Shown here one piece after another: positions 34,332 through 43,431 of a DNA stretch of 64,000 nucleotides (the stretch's first letter is position 1; each line of letters starts with the position of its first letter). Source of the DNA: Chryseobacterium sp. ON_d1 (GTDB lineage: Bacteria; Bacteroidota; Bacteroidia; Flavobacteriales; Weeksellaceae); the NCBI RefSeq assembly GCF_006829085.1, contig NZ_BJTC01000001.1, positions 62,001 to 126,000 on the forward strand, in the 5' to 3' direction. The notes below the pieces were generated by a model, which was not told the origin of the DNA, ran no database searches, and was given only the letters and a program-made list of their open reading frames with translations. The position numbers and the translations under genes were made by a program.

Positions 34332-34850
34332 ATGGTTGAAAAATTGCTTCAAAGCGGAATCCACTGGGAAAAGAAAGAATTCAGACGGAATGAGTTCCTG
34401 AAAATCTCAGGAAGTACAGACACCACTATTTATTTTATTGAAAGCGGAAGCGTGCGGATCTTTATGATGGATGAAAATGAGGAAAGGATTATTCGTTTCG
34501 GATATACCGGAAATATTATTGTCAGTCTGGATTCCTTTTTATCGGGTAAGCCTTCGGATCTTTATATTCAGGCGATTAAAAAGACAATGGTAAAAACAGC
34601 TTCAAAAAAGGATTTTTATGAGTTTATACAATCAGACGAAGAACATATGAAGTTCTGGATGAATATTCTGGAAGATCTCGTATTACAACAGCTGGAAAGA
34701 GAAAAAGATCTGCTCATCAATGCTCCGGGAGAGCGTTTTGAAAGAGTTTTGAAACGAAGCCCGAAACTGTTTCAGGAAGTACCCAATAAGTATATTGCCA
34801 ATTACCTGAGAATGTCACCCGAAACTTTATCCAGACTCAAAAAATCTTGA
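34332..34850 (+). CDS. Crp/Fnr-type cyclic-nucleotide-binding-fold regulator
   Basis: A 172-residue regulator. The N-terminal jelly roll (FLKISGSTDTTIYFIESGSVRIFM, about 22-45) is followed by the dimer helix and a shortened winged helix ending PNKYIANYLRMSPETLSRLKKS. It is shorter than typical Crp (about 200 residues) and close to Bacteroidetes relatives. It is the first gene of a run that includes DNA-repair genes. The ligand is not evident. Confidence 0.85.
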   Translation: MVEKLLQSGIHWEKKEFRRNEFLKISGSTDTTIYFIESGSVRIFMMDENEERIIRFGYTGNIIVSLDSFLSGKPSDLYIQAIKKTMVKTASKKDFYEFIQSDEEHMKFWMNILEDLVLQQLEREKDLLINAPGERFERVLKRSPKLFQEVPNKYIANYLRMSPETLSRLKKS

Positions 34851-34903
34851 GTTCAGTCAATATTTAAGAATTATAGGATCCGGATATTTGTATAAAAAAA
34901 GTC

Positions 34904-35479
34904 ATGAAAATTTCAACCTCAGAATTATTGGATGAATTAAAAAACAGGACAAAAGAGCATTTAGAGTTTGCTGCAATGCTGTCTTTAAAACCGGAAGATG
35001 ATCTCAATTTCAGAATTTCAGAAGACAGATGGAGTGCATTGGAATGTCTGGAACATCTCAACCGCTACGGAGCTTTTTATATTCCTGAAATCAACCGTAA
35101 TATTAATTCAGCCGAAAAATTTTCACGATCTTATTTTAAACCCGGGATTCTTGGGAATTATTTTGCCAAAAGCATGCTTCCCAAAGAAAACCTGAATAAG
35201 ATGAAAACACTTAAGGCAACGAATCCTATCCACAGCCAACTGGATAAAAGTACTATAGATATATTCATACAACAGCAGGGAAAATTGCTTGAACTATTAG
35301 AAGAAGCAAAGTTTATTGATTTGGAAAAAACAAAAACAGGTATCAGTATTTCAAAGCTGATTAAACTGAAACTGGGAGATACTTTTCGTTTTGTTATTTA
35401 TCATAATGCAAGGCATATTGAACAGATAAAAAGAATTTTAATGCATAAAAAAGAAGAAACAATCTCCCAAAAAGCTTAA
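34904..35479 (+). CDS. DinB-family putative metal-dependent hydrolase
   Basis: A 191-residue four-helix protein of the DinB/YfiT superfamily. Metal-ligand histidines are in CLEHLNRY near the first helix and in YHNARHIEQIKRI at the C-terminal helix, spaced as in the family. These proteins are thiol transferases or hydrolases and the E. coli namesake is damage-inducible by name. It sits between the Crp-like gene and an alkylguanine methyltransferase gene. Confidence 0.85.
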   Translation: MKISTSELLDELKNRTKEHLEFAAMLSLKPEDDLNFRISEDRWSALECLEHLNRYGAFYIPEINRNINSAEKFSRSYFKPGILGNYFAKSMLPKENLNKMKTLKATNPIHSQLDKSTIDIFIQQQGKLLELLEEAKFIDLEKTKTGISISKLIKLKLGDTFRFVIYHNARHIEQIKRILMHKKEETISQKA

Positions 35480-35489
35480 TTTTAAGCTG

Positions 35490-36002
35490 ATGGAAATTAT
35501 ATCTCAAAAAAACATATCAACCCCGCTGGGAGAAATGATTGCCTGTGCTGTAGATCAGGGGATCTGCCTGCTTGAATTTACAGACCGGAAGAATATGGAT
35601 AAGCAGCTAAAATCTTTATCAAAGGCTTTGAAAGCAGATGTCATAGAAAAAGATCATCCTCATTTCGAACAGCTGGAGGAAGAGCTGAAAGAATATTTTG
35701 CAGGAAAAAGAAGCCATTTTGAAGTGCCATTGTTTACGACAGGAACAGCATTTCAGGAAAAAGTATGGCAGCTTTTGCGTGAGATTCCAATGGGAGAAAT
35801 ACGAACCTACAAACAACAATCAGAACTATTGGGAAATCCCAGGGCGATACGTGCTGTAGGAACAGCGAACGGAATCAATAAAATTGCGATTTTAATTCCC
35901 TGCCACCGTGTAATAGGTTCTAACGGGGAATTGGTAGGCTATGCCGGAGGAATCTGGAGAAAGCAGAAGCTGCTGGAACTTGAAAAAGCCATCTTATTTT
36001 AG
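35490..36002 (+). CDS. ogt: methylated-DNA--protein-cysteine methyltransferase
   Basis: Suicide enzyme that takes the alkyl group from O6-alkylguanine in DNA onto a cysteine. The 170 residues end with the active motif IPCHRVIGSNG (C138) preceded by RAVGTANGINKI, the DNA-binding recognition helix region. The last 18 residues, GGIWRKQKLLELEKAILF, are identical to the end of the Ada protein 1.9 kb downstream. That points to duplication within the cluster. It follows the DinB-like gene by 10 bases. Confidence 0.95.
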   Translation: MEIISQKNISTPLGEMIACAVDQGICLLEFTDRKNMDKQLKSLSKALKADVIEKDHPHFEQLEEELKEYFAGKRSHFEVPLFTTGTAFQEKVWQLLREIPMGEIRTYKQQSELLGNPRAIRAVGTANGINKIAILIPCHRVIGSNGELVGYAGGIWRKQKLLELEKAILF

Positions 36003-36036
36003 AAGATTATTGAAAAAATAGATGTTCATTTTTCGG

Positions 36037-36068
36037 TTGTATAGCACTCGATAATCTTTCTACTTTTG
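36037..36068 (+). promoter_or_regulatory. candidate promoter of the PEP-mutase-like gene
   Basis: TTG at 36037-36039 and TACTTTTG at 36061-36068, with a spacer of 21 bases, about two longer than usual. Initiation near 36074 would precede the ATG at 36081 by only a few bases. Confidence 0.5.
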
Positions 36069-36080
36069 AATAAAAAAATT

Positions 36081-36845
36081 ATGAGCAGTTTTAAACAGTT
36101 ACATCATGGTGAAGAGCCATTGCTTTTGGGTAATGTATGGAATGTAGAAAGTGCAAGAGTATACGAAAAACTAGGGTATAAAGCATTAGCAACCTCAAGT
36201 TCGGCAGTTGCATTGAGTTTGGGATATGAGGACGGGGAGCAGATGAGCTTCGAAGAATACTTTTATATTATCAAAAGGATTAAAGCTTCAGTTTCAACTC
36301 CTCTTTCTGTAGATCTGGAATCCGGGTATGGCAGTGACATTGATACCATTGTCTCCAATATTCTGAAACTGATTGAAATCGGAGTATCGGGAATTAATAT
36401 TGAAGATAGTTATGTGACAGGCAGGACAAGAAAACTGATGGACAGAAATGTCTTCCATGAAAAGCTTAAAGATATTTTTATCAAATTAGGAGAGAACAGA
36501 GATCAAATATTTATCAATGTGCGTACAGATCCTTTTTTACTGAAGATGGAGAACGCGCTGGAAGAAACCCTGGAGAGAATTAAACTCTTTGAAGAACTTA
36601 AAGCTGATGGTGTTTTCGTTCCAGGAATGACTTCTGAAAATGCTATCAGAACCATTACAGAAGCTACTTATCTTCCCGTGAATGTGATGTGCCTTCCTGA
36701 TTTGCCGGATTTTGACACGCTTAAAAAATCAGGTGTTAAAAGGATTACTTCAGGTGCTTTTATGTACAGACATATATACAGAGAGCTGGAGAAAGCGGGA
36801 CAGACGATTACAGATGAAAAAAGTTTTTCAAAGCTTTTTATTTAA
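36081..36845 (+). CDS. isocitrate lyase/PEP mutase superfamily protein
   Basis: A 254-residue TIM-barrel enzyme; the ATG at 36081 (MSSFKQLHHG) is used, since an upstream TTG at 36066 falls in the promoter. LSVDLESGYGSD (about 75-86) is the magnesium site, INIEDSY (about 113-119) a second acidic site, and NVMCLPDLP lies near the end. The isocitrate-lyase catalytic cysteine loop (KKCGH) is absent. The family includes carboxyPEP mutases, oxaloacetate decarboxylases and 2-methylisocitrate lyases; the substrate is unknown. Its stop is 2 bases before ada. Confidence 0.9.
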   Translation: MSSFKQLHHGEEPLLLGNVWNVESARVYEKLGYKALATSSSAVALSLGYEDGEQMSFEEYFYIIKRIKASVSTPLSVDLESGYGSDIDTIVSNILKLIEIGVSGINIEDSYVTGRTRKLMDRNVFHEKLKDIFIKLGENRDQIFINVRTDPFLLKMENALEETLERIKLFEELKADGVFVPGMTSENAIRTITEATYLPVNVMCLPDLPDFDTLKKSGVKRITSGAFMYRHIYRELEKAGQTITDEKSFSKLFI

Positions 36846-36847
36846 TC

Positions 36848-37891
36848 ATGGAACTTACAGAAAAAATCATGTACGAGGCATCTTATATGAAAGATGTTTC
36901 ATTTGAAGGGATATTCTGGATGGGGGTAAAAACCACGGGAATATTCTGCAGACCTACTTGTACGGCCAGGAAACCCAAATTTGAAAATGTAGAGTTTTTT
37001 TCCAGTACCAAAGATGCAATACTGAAAGGCTACCGTCCCTGCAAGGTATGCAGGCCCCTTGAAAATCTCAATGCCACCCCACCATACATTAAAAAACTGC
37101 TTAAAGAAATTGCGGATGATCCGATATTGAAAATCAGAGATTATGACCTTGTGAAAAGAGGAATGGAACCGGCGGCTATTCGCAGATGGTTTCTGAAACA
37201 TCATGGAATAACTTTTCATGCTTTTCAGAGAATGTCAAAGCTCAATACAGCATTTAAAAAACTTCAGCAGGGAGAATCGGTTACAGAGGTAGCCTTTGAC
37301 ATGGGATATGAAAGTCTGAGCGGCTTTAATGAGAGCTTTAAAAATATTTTTGGAGCATCACCTAAGAATAATACTATGGAAAAGATCATTGATCTGAAGA
37401 GAATAGAAACCATGCTGGGAACCATGATAGCCTGTGCTGATGAAAACGGAATCTGTCTGCTGGAGTTTTCAGACAGAAAAGCACTTCCGACAGAGCTGAA
37501 AAGTATCTCGGAATATTTTAAAGCAAATATTATACAAGGTGAAAATCCTCATTTTGATACCCTGGAAAAACAGCTTTCTGAATATTTCGAAGGAAAAAGG
37601 ACCGTATTTACAGTTCCTCTTTCTCCTGTAGGAACAGCTTTTCAGAAAGAAGTCTGGAACATTTTGCAGGAGATTCCCTACGGCACAACCATGAGTTATC
37701 AGGAACAGGCTGATATCCTGGGAAGTCCTGAATCTGTGAGAGCAGTAGCCAATGCAAATGGTTTAAATAAAATATCCATTATAATACCATGTCACCGTGT
37801 GATTGGCAGTAACGGTCATCTAACCGGATATGGCGGAGGAATCTGGAGGAAACAAAAATTACTGGAGCTGGAAAAGGCTATTTTGTTTTAA
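36848..37891 (+). CDS. ada: Ada, alkylation-response regulator and DNA methyltransferase
   Basis: A 347-residue three-part protein. The N-terminal zinc methylphosphotriester-repair domain has C34, C38, C65 and C68 (spacing as in E. coli Ada). A central AraC-type helix-turn-helix (SVTEVAFDMGYESLSGFNES) follows, and the C-terminal O6-methylguanine transferase has C315 in IPCHRVIGSNG. In E. coli, methylation of the N-terminal cysteine makes Ada an activator of repair genes. It probably controls the cluster around it. It is closely related to the Ogt of this cluster in its last 165 residues. Confidence 0.95.
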   Translation: MELTEKIMYEASYMKDVSFEGIFWMGVKTTGIFCRPTCTARKPKFENVEFFSSTKDAILKGYRPCKVCRPLENLNATPPYIKKLLKEIADDPILKIRDYDLVKRGMEPAAIRRWFLKHHGITFHAFQRMSKLNTAFKKLQQGESVTEVAFDMGYESLSGFNESFKNIFGASPKNNTMEKIIDLKRIETMLGTMIACADENGICLLEFSDRKALPTELKSISEYFKANIIQGENPHFDTLEKQLSEYFEGKRTVFTVPLSPVGTAFQKEVWNILQEIPYGTTMSYQEQADILGSPESVRAVANANGLNKISIIIPCHRVIGSNGHLTGYGGGIWRKQKLLELEKAILF

Positions 37892-37998
37892 TATCTAAAG
37901 CCATAACGTTATAGAATAATATCGGTAAAGTGAAAATTATTGGAACAGGGGAAAGCTATTTTGTTTTGATTTTTGTAATTTTAAACAAAAATTTACAC

Positions 37999-38601
37999 GT
38001 GAAAAATTTAATAATAGCAGTTTGCATTTCAGTTTCAGCATTCAGTTTTGCGCAGGATTATTCTGTGCCGGCGGCAAGTCCGCGTCAGAGAGTAGAGCAG
38101 CAGTTTTCTATGTCTAAAATCACCATTGATTATGGAAGACCGGGAGTGAAAGGGCGTAAAATCTTCGGAGAACTGGTTCCTTATGGCCAGGTTTGGAGAG
38201 CTGGAGCAAACTCTTCTACAAAAATTACTTTCGGACAGGCCGTTAGTTTCGGAGGGAAGATAGTTCCTGCGGGGACATATGGACTATTCATCGTTCCTGC
38301 AGAAAAAGAGTGGAAAGTAATTCTGAACAAAGACTTCCAGCAATGGGGTGCTTATACTTACGATCCGAAACAGGACGTAGTAGACGTTACGGTACCGGTA
38401 AATACATTGGCAGACAAGCAGGAATGGTTTGAAATAACCCTGAATCCCACAGACGAAAATTCTGGAAACCTGGTGATCAAATGGGATATGGCTCAGGCAG
38501 AAGTTCCTTTGAAACCATCAAAATTAGACACTGTAATCAAGATTTCTGACAAACTGAAAGAAATCAAGAAAATAGAATCAGATTCTGCTAAAAAAAGCTA
38601 A
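37999..38601 (+). CDS. DUF2911 family secreted protein
   Basis: Begins with GTG at 37999 (MKNLIIAVCISVSAFSFAQ), which gives a clean signal peptide; the in-frame ATG at 37930 adds 23 unlikely residues. The 200-residue protein carries the DUF2911 motifs ITIDYGRPGVKGRKIFGELV and VWRAGANSSTKITF followed by VPAGTYGLF. The family is frequent in Bacteroidetes and of unknown function, probably an envelope protein. It precedes a RimJ-like acetyltransferase by 3 bases. Confidence 0.88.
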   Translation: MKNLIIAVCISVSAFSFAQDYSVPAASPRQRVEQQFSMSKITIDYGRPGVKGRKIFGELVPYGQVWRAGANSSTKITFGQAVSFGGKIVPAGTYGLFIVPAEKEWKVILNKDFQQWGAYTYDPKQDVVDVTVPVNTLADKQEWFEITLNPTDENSGNLVIKWDMAQAEVPLKPSKLDTVIKISDKLKEIKKIESDSAKKS

Positions 38602-38604
38602 ACA

Positions 38605-39132
38605 ATGAATTTTTCTGTTCAGCCTGTTTTAGAGAATGAAGAATTTCAATTAATCCCCTTACAGCAAGGGGATTTTGAATCTTTATATGAAGTGGCTTCC
38701 GATCCTGAAGTCTGGGAACAGCACCCGAATAAGGACCGTTATAAGAAAGAGGTTTTTGAAAACTTTTTTAAAGGAGCTATGGAGAGCAAAGGAGCTTTCA
38801 AAATTATTGAGAAAGCGACCGGAGATGTATTGGGAAGCACCCGTTATTATGATTTTGATGAAAAAGACAGCCATATTTTTATCGGGTATACTTTTTATGG
38901 AACAAAGTCATGGGGAAAAGGAATCAATCCGCAGGTTAAAAAGCTGATGCTGGATTATATCTTTCAGTTTGTAGATAAAGCTCATTTCCATGTCGGAAAA
39001 GAGAATTTCCGTTCTCAAAAGGCTTTGGAGAGACTTGGCGGTCAAAAAATAGCTGAAGAAGAAGTCGCTTATTTTGCGGAACCTACAAGAACCAATTTTG
39101 TTTATGAAATCAAAAAAGAAGACTGGATATGA
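38605..39132 (+). CDS. RimJ/RimL-type GNAT N-acetyltransferase
   Basis: A 175-residue GNAT enzyme with the RimL layout: LIPLQQGDFESLYEVASDPEVWE (about 14-36), YTFYGTKSWGKGINPQVKKLML (acetyl-CoA loop region) and HFHVGKENFRSQKALERLG near the end. Relatives acetylate N-termini of ribosomal proteins or free amino groups. Its stop overlaps the following cupin gene by 4 bases. Confidence 0.88.
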   Translation: MNFSVQPVLENEEFQLIPLQQGDFESLYEVASDPEVWEQHPNKDRYKKEVFENFFKGAMESKGAFKIIEKATGDVLGSTRYYDFDEKDSHIFIGYTFYGTKSWGKGINPQVKKLMLDYIFQFVDKAHFHVGKENFRSQKALERLGGQKIAEEEVAYFAEPTRTNFVYEIKKEDWI

Positions 39133-39500
39133 AAAAATATAAAATCCAACAATCTCCATTTATAGTGCCTACCACAGATGGAAAACTGATTGAAGAGCAC
39201 TGGGGAAATTCTACCGGAAACTCCAATGTTTCGATCGCTCATATGGTCGCTCCTCCTGATTGGAGTGAGCCTCATCAGACACCCGAATTTGATGAATTTA
39301 CATATATCATTTCCGGGAAAAAGCAATTTGAAATCGACGGTGAGATCGTTACACTGGAAAAAGGTCAGAGTATTCTTATTGAAAAAGGAGCGAGAATCCG
39401 TTACAGTAACCCGTTTTCAGAACCCTGCGAATATCTTGCGATCTGTCTTCCTGCATTTTCTATGGAGCTGGTGCACAGGGAAGAGGAAGGAGTGGACTAA
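39129..39500 (+). CDS. cupin-domain protein
   Basis: A 123-residue single-cupin protein. HQTPEFDEFTYIISGKKQFEIDG holds the first metal-binding motif (His and Glu), and GARIRYSNPFSEPCEY is the second. It is translationally coupled by ATGA to the preceding acetyltransferase gene. A metal-binding small enzyme or sensor; substrate unknown. A strong terminator follows 20 bases after its stop. Confidence 0.85.
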   Translation: MKKYKIQQSPFIVPTTDGKLIEEHWGNSTGNSNVSIAHMVAPPDWSEPHQTPEFDEFTYIISGKKQFEIDGEIVTLEKGQSILIEKGARIRYSNPFSEPCEYLAICLPAFSMELVHREEEGVD

Positions 39501-39520
39501 GAATCGGTTGAAAAATATAT

Positions 39521-39556
39521 AAAAGCAAATCTACACCCCAGTAGATTTGCTTTTTT
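39521..39556 (+). terminator. intrinsic terminator, probably bidirectional
   Basis: AAAAGCAAATCTAC (39521-39534), loop ACCCCA, GTAGATTTGCTTTT (39541-39554), then TT. It separates the cupin gene from the convergent LytTR regulator. Confidence 0.9.
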
Positions 39557-39570
39557 CTTACCATACATTA

Positions 39571-40326
39571 TTATTTCATTCTTTTAATAATTCGAAGAAA
39601 CTCATCTTTTTTTCTCTGAGATACCTGTAAAGAAGTTTCATCACTCATGATGATATAACCACCACGGCCGCGGATGTATTTTTCAACATGCTGAAGGTTA
39701 ATAAGGTGCTGATGATGAATACGGACAAAACCCTGATCTTTCAGTGTTTCTTCAAAGTAGGCCAAGGTATGGGATATCATCATTTTTTTTCCTCCTTTGA
39801 AAAAGATGGAAGTATAATTATCATCAGCCTGGAGACGTACAATATCCATCGTATGAACATATACAAGACCCTCGAGAGTAGGAAGTGCAATTTTGGTCTG
39901 TTCAGCCGGAGTTTTAATATGCTGAAGCAGGGCTGATAATTGTTGTATTTTGTTTTTGTCCTCCAAAAGTTTGGCTACCCTATTGACCGTAATGATGAGC
40001 TCATGGATCACAATAGGCTTGAGAAGATAATCTACTGCATGATGTTTAAATGCCTGTACAGCATACTGATCATAAGCTGTAACAAATACTGTATAAAAAT
40101 GAATATCAGATATCTTTTCAAATAGTTTAAAGCCGTTTTCAACAGGCATATTGACATCCAGAAAGACCAGTTCAGGTGAGAGCTCTCTGATGGCTTCAGC
40201 AGCTTCGTTTACAGAGCCTGCTTCTCCAACGATTTCAACATCGGGGCAATATTTAGATAAGAATCGGAGAAGCGTTTCACGGGATTCCTGTTCATCATCT
40301 ACAACAATAGATCTTATTCTGCTCAT
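39571..40326 (-). CDS. LytTR-family response regulator
   Basis: A 251-residue regulator. The receiver domain has D10/D11 and phospho-acceptor D57 (FLDVNMP), and ends with LLKPIVIHEL. The C-terminal LytTR DNA-binding domain begins near residue 140 with KIALPTLEGLVYV and contains FVRIHHQHLINLQHV. It overlaps the kinase gene by 4 bases (ATGA) and is its cognate partner. Target genes unknown; the T9SS gene 3.1 kb away, divergent from the kinase, is one candidate. Confidence 0.94.
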   Translation of the reverse strand: MSRIRSIVVDDEQESRETLLRFLSKYCPDVEIVGEAGSVNEAAEAIRELSPELVFLDVNMPVENGFKLFEKISDIHFYTVFVTAYDQYAVQAFKHHAVDYLLKPIVIHELIITVNRVAKLLEDKNKIQQLSALLQHIKTPAEQTKIALPTLEGLVYVHTMDIVRLQADDNYTSIFFKGGKKMMISHTLAYFEETLKDQGFVRIHHQHLINLQHVEKYIRGRGGYIIMSDETSLQVSQRKKDEFLRIIKRMK

Positions 40327-43205
40327 AGAAAAGGTGTGTTTTTAATGGTTATTCTGACTATGGTACCCTGTATTGCAGGGTTTATCTTTTTTTTATCAGT
40401 GATTTCTGTCGAAATAGATGTTCCATAGAGTTCATTGATGGCAGAAATCCTTCCTGAGGTAATTTTCAGTCCCATAGATTTGTAATCGTCCGGCCTGCTG
40501 TCAAACTCACGGGCTTTTTCAAATCCCACTCCGTTATCTTCCACAATGCAAATGATAGAGTCTTCACTCCGGCTGCAGGATATTCTGAGAATTCCTCCTG
40601 TTTTCAAATGTCTCAAGCCATGGCTGATAGAGTTTTCAGTATAGGTCTGAAGAAGCATAGTAGGAATTTTTATTTGTTCTAATCCCGGTTCTACAGAAAT
40701 CTCATAGGTAAAATGATTTTTAAAACGCATTTGCTCCAGCTCGATATATGTTTTCAGCATGCCCATTTCTTTTTCTATGGTATTCCAATGTTCTTTGGAA
40801 TGGGTGAGGGTCTTTCGTATCAGGTCTGAAAAAGCGGCCATATAATAATTGGCGTTTAATTCATCTTCTTTCCCATAATAATTCTGGATGGCATTCAGAA
40901 CATTGAAAATAAAATGAGGATTGATCTGAGCGCGGAGCGCCTGCATTTCCAGTTCGGCGATCATCTTTTTTCTCTCGGTTTTCTCAGCCTCTTTTTTGCG
41001 GATAATATTGATACGATGTCTGTATATTATGATGATAAAAACCAGCAATAGCAGAAATATTCCTCCTATAAACCAAAGTTCTTCCCAAAATGGAGGCTTT
41101 ACAACAATGGCAAGCACAGCGGGAGCTTTATTCCAGATATTATTTTTTCCGGAAGCCCAGATCTTCAGATGATAATTACCGGGTCTCAGAGCTCCGAGGG
41201 TTAATGTGCTTTCTTCTGTAATCACCGTATCATTCTCCGCTCCGGACAGAAGATATTTGTATTTAATATCCTTTTCATCCAGATAAGAAATAGCAGTATA
41301 GGAGATTTGAGCATTATTCTGGTTGTATTTGAGACTGATCTGCTTTGGATAATAGACAATACTGTCTTTAAAAACGGCTTTCAGAAAATACACTTTGTAA
41401 GGCTGACTTTTACTGACCTGATCCTGATCGATCATAATAATTCCATTCGATGTGGCAAGAAAAGCCTTTCCTTCCCCGAATGTAATGTTATTGATCATAT
41501 GACTCGGAACTCCGTCAGCTGCCGAAAAGTGATAAATAGAGTAGTGCATCCGGTCATCAAAAGTGATCCTTGATAGGCCTTTGTCCGTATTAACCCATAA
41601 TCTTTCCTTCTCGTCTACATAAGCTTTTTCGCAGATATTACTGATGAGCCCATTGGTCTTATTTAGCTTAATTATTTTCTGGCCATCACGAATAAAAATA
41701 CCATCAGAATGAGTACTGATAACAAGTTTGCCTTTCAGGAAATTCAGCGACGTTATCCGGTTCTTGCCTAAAGATGGATCGTGAATGAATTTTTTTAAAG
41801 TTGAATTATAATAAAATAAACCCTGTACTGTCCCTAGCCAGTAGATTCCTTTTTCGTCAATAGCGGTTGCCGGAGCAGCTATGGTGGTGGTCGTCAGTTC
41901 CGGCAGTTTGGTAAATTTCTTTTCTTCGAGATCATAAATAAGCTGATTCCTTTTTTCATTGCTGGTTTGACTTACCAGTACAGTGTTATTTCTGATAGAT
42001 GCTGATTTTTGAGAAAATTCCAGAAGTTTTGTGTATTGATTTCCGGTCAGGTTGCATTGGTATAAACCTTTGTCTGTTCCGACAAAAAATGCATCATTAT
42101 CAATAGGTAAAAAATACCGTAGTCTGTTCCATTGTCCATCACCCAGTGTATATAAAGGTTTGAAGCTGTTTTTATCCCTGATCATAATAGCACTGTTGCT
42201 ATATCCTGCCAAAAGTTTTCCTCCCGGCAAATATTTTACAGTGAGAACATTATTATCTATAAGCCCGTCAGCTGTTGTATATACAAGGGTTTTATTGGCT
42301 GGCTGCATATAGACCCCTTCATTGGTTGGATACCAGCTATTACCCTGTCTGTCTATGAAACTGCTGTAGCTTACAATGCCTTTCACGGCAATATAATATG
42401 GATTTTGACCTGCCGGTCGATCAGGATCGTATTCCAGAATTCCACTTGTTGTACAGCTCCATATTTTACCATTTTTGCCTATCGTAAGATCAAGAATGTT
42501 GCTGGGCATTTCAATTTTTTTGACTACCGGTTTATTTCCCTTAAATACAACATCATACAAGATATTAAGATACCTTGTATAAAGATGACCTTTGAAATAG
42601 AAACATGTTCTTACTGCTTTTTCTTTGAATGTATGAATGGTTGTTGATCCCGGATAATTCTTCCTTATGATTCTCTTTTCTGAAACATAGTAATCTTTCC
42701 CCTGATCAGAAAAATGTAAGTAAGGAGATTGTGCAGTGCTGTCTTTGGGGTTGGAAATGCTATTTTTACCTATTATATATTTCTTATGCTGATCAGAATA
42801 AAGATCCCATCTTGGAGCAATATCATAAAAGCTGATTCTTCTTTTTTCCAGGAGACGGCACAGTTTATCATTCTGTGCAGAATATACTTTTCCATTATAA
42901 ATATAGGTTGGGCTTCCGTTATAGGTGCTTACCCATAATCTCTGCCAGGAATCCTCCCACGCCCGAAAAGTTTCATTATCCGGAAGACCATGATTACTGG
43001 TAATGGTCTCAAAATGATGCCCGTCAAATCTGGAAATGCCCCAGCTGGTACAGAACCAGATAAATCCTTTGCTGTCCTGATACACGGAGTATACCGTATT
43101 ACTGGGCAGTCCGTCACTTAAACTATAATGACGAAGTTGCGGCTTCTGACTGTACATCAGGAGGCTATGAAGCAACAGGAATAATATGAGACGGTAATGA
43201 TACAT
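40323..43205 (-). CDS. two-component sensor: beta-propeller, Y_Y_Y domain and LytS-type kinase
   Basis: A 960-residue sensor with a signal peptide (MYHYRLILFLLLHSLLMYSQ). A periplasmic propeller of repeated units follows (DGLPSNTVYSVYQDSKGFIW and similar, about 33 to 590). Then come a Y_Y_Y domain (about 625-690), one transmembrane helix near 700-720, and a His_kinase/HATPase pair with H764 in NPHFIFN and EDNGVGF. The fold is shared with hybrid sensors that detect polysaccharide fragments. It lacks a fused receiver and AraC domain and uses the overlapping LytTR regulator gene instead. Ligand unknown. Confidence 0.93.
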   Translation of the reverse strand: MYHYRLILFLLLHSLLMYSQKPQLRHYSLSDGLPSNTVYSVYQDSKGFIWFCTSWGISRFDGHHFETITSNHGLPDNETFRAWEDSWQRLWVSTYNGSPTYIYNGKVYSAQNDKLCRLLEKRRISFYDIAPRWDLYSDQHKKYIIGKNSISNPKDSTAQSPYLHFSDQGKDYYVSEKRIIRKNYPGSTTIHTFKEKAVRTCFYFKGHLYTRYLNILYDVVFKGNKPVVKKIEMPSNILDLTIGKNGKIWSCTTSGILEYDPDRPAGQNPYYIAVKGIVSYSSFIDRQGNSWYPTNEGVYMQPANKTLVYTTADGLIDNNVLTVKYLPGGKLLAGYSNSAIMIRDKNSFKPLYTLGDGQWNRLRYFLPIDNDAFFVGTDKGLYQCNLTGNQYTKLLEFSQKSASIRNNTVLVSQTSNEKRNQLIYDLEEKKFTKLPELTTTTIAAPATAIDEKGIYWLGTVQGLFYYNSTLKKFIHDPSLGKNRITSLNFLKGKLVISTHSDGIFIRDGQKIIKLNKTNGLISNICEKAYVDEKERLWVNTDKGLSRITFDDRMHYSIYHFSAADGVPSHMINNITFGEGKAFLATSNGIIMIDQDQVSKSQPYKVYFLKAVFKDSIVYYPKQISLKYNQNNAQISYTAISYLDEKDIKYKYLLSGAENDTVITEESTLTLGALRPGNYHLKIWASGKNNIWNKAPAVLAIVVKPPFWEELWFIGGIFLLLLVFIIIIYRHRINIIRKKEAEKTERKKMIAELEMQALRAQINPHFIFNVLNAIQNYYGKEDELNANYYMAAFSDLIRKTLTHSKEHWNTIEKEMGMLKTYIELEQMRFKNHFTYEISVEPGLEQIKIPTMLLQTYTENSISHGLRHLKTGGILRISCSRSEDSIICIVEDNGVGFEKAREFDSRPDDYKSMGLKITSGRISAINELYGTSISTEITDKKKINPAIQGTIVRITIKNTPFL

Positions 43206-43431
43206 AGTTTTCAGGCTAATATAGAAAAATCTCCAGAATGAGAAATACCTCGATGTGTCATATTTACAGCTCTTTTTCTCATTAAAAAGATCAAAATACT
43301 CGCTTAGGTTTATATCCTGCTCACTTGCTCATTAGTCCTTTTTTTTCCATTAAAAAATAGACAACTTGTACCTGTTTATCGGTAACGGCGTCCCGTGATA
43401 ATAAAGAACGCCATCACAAAAATATTATCTT

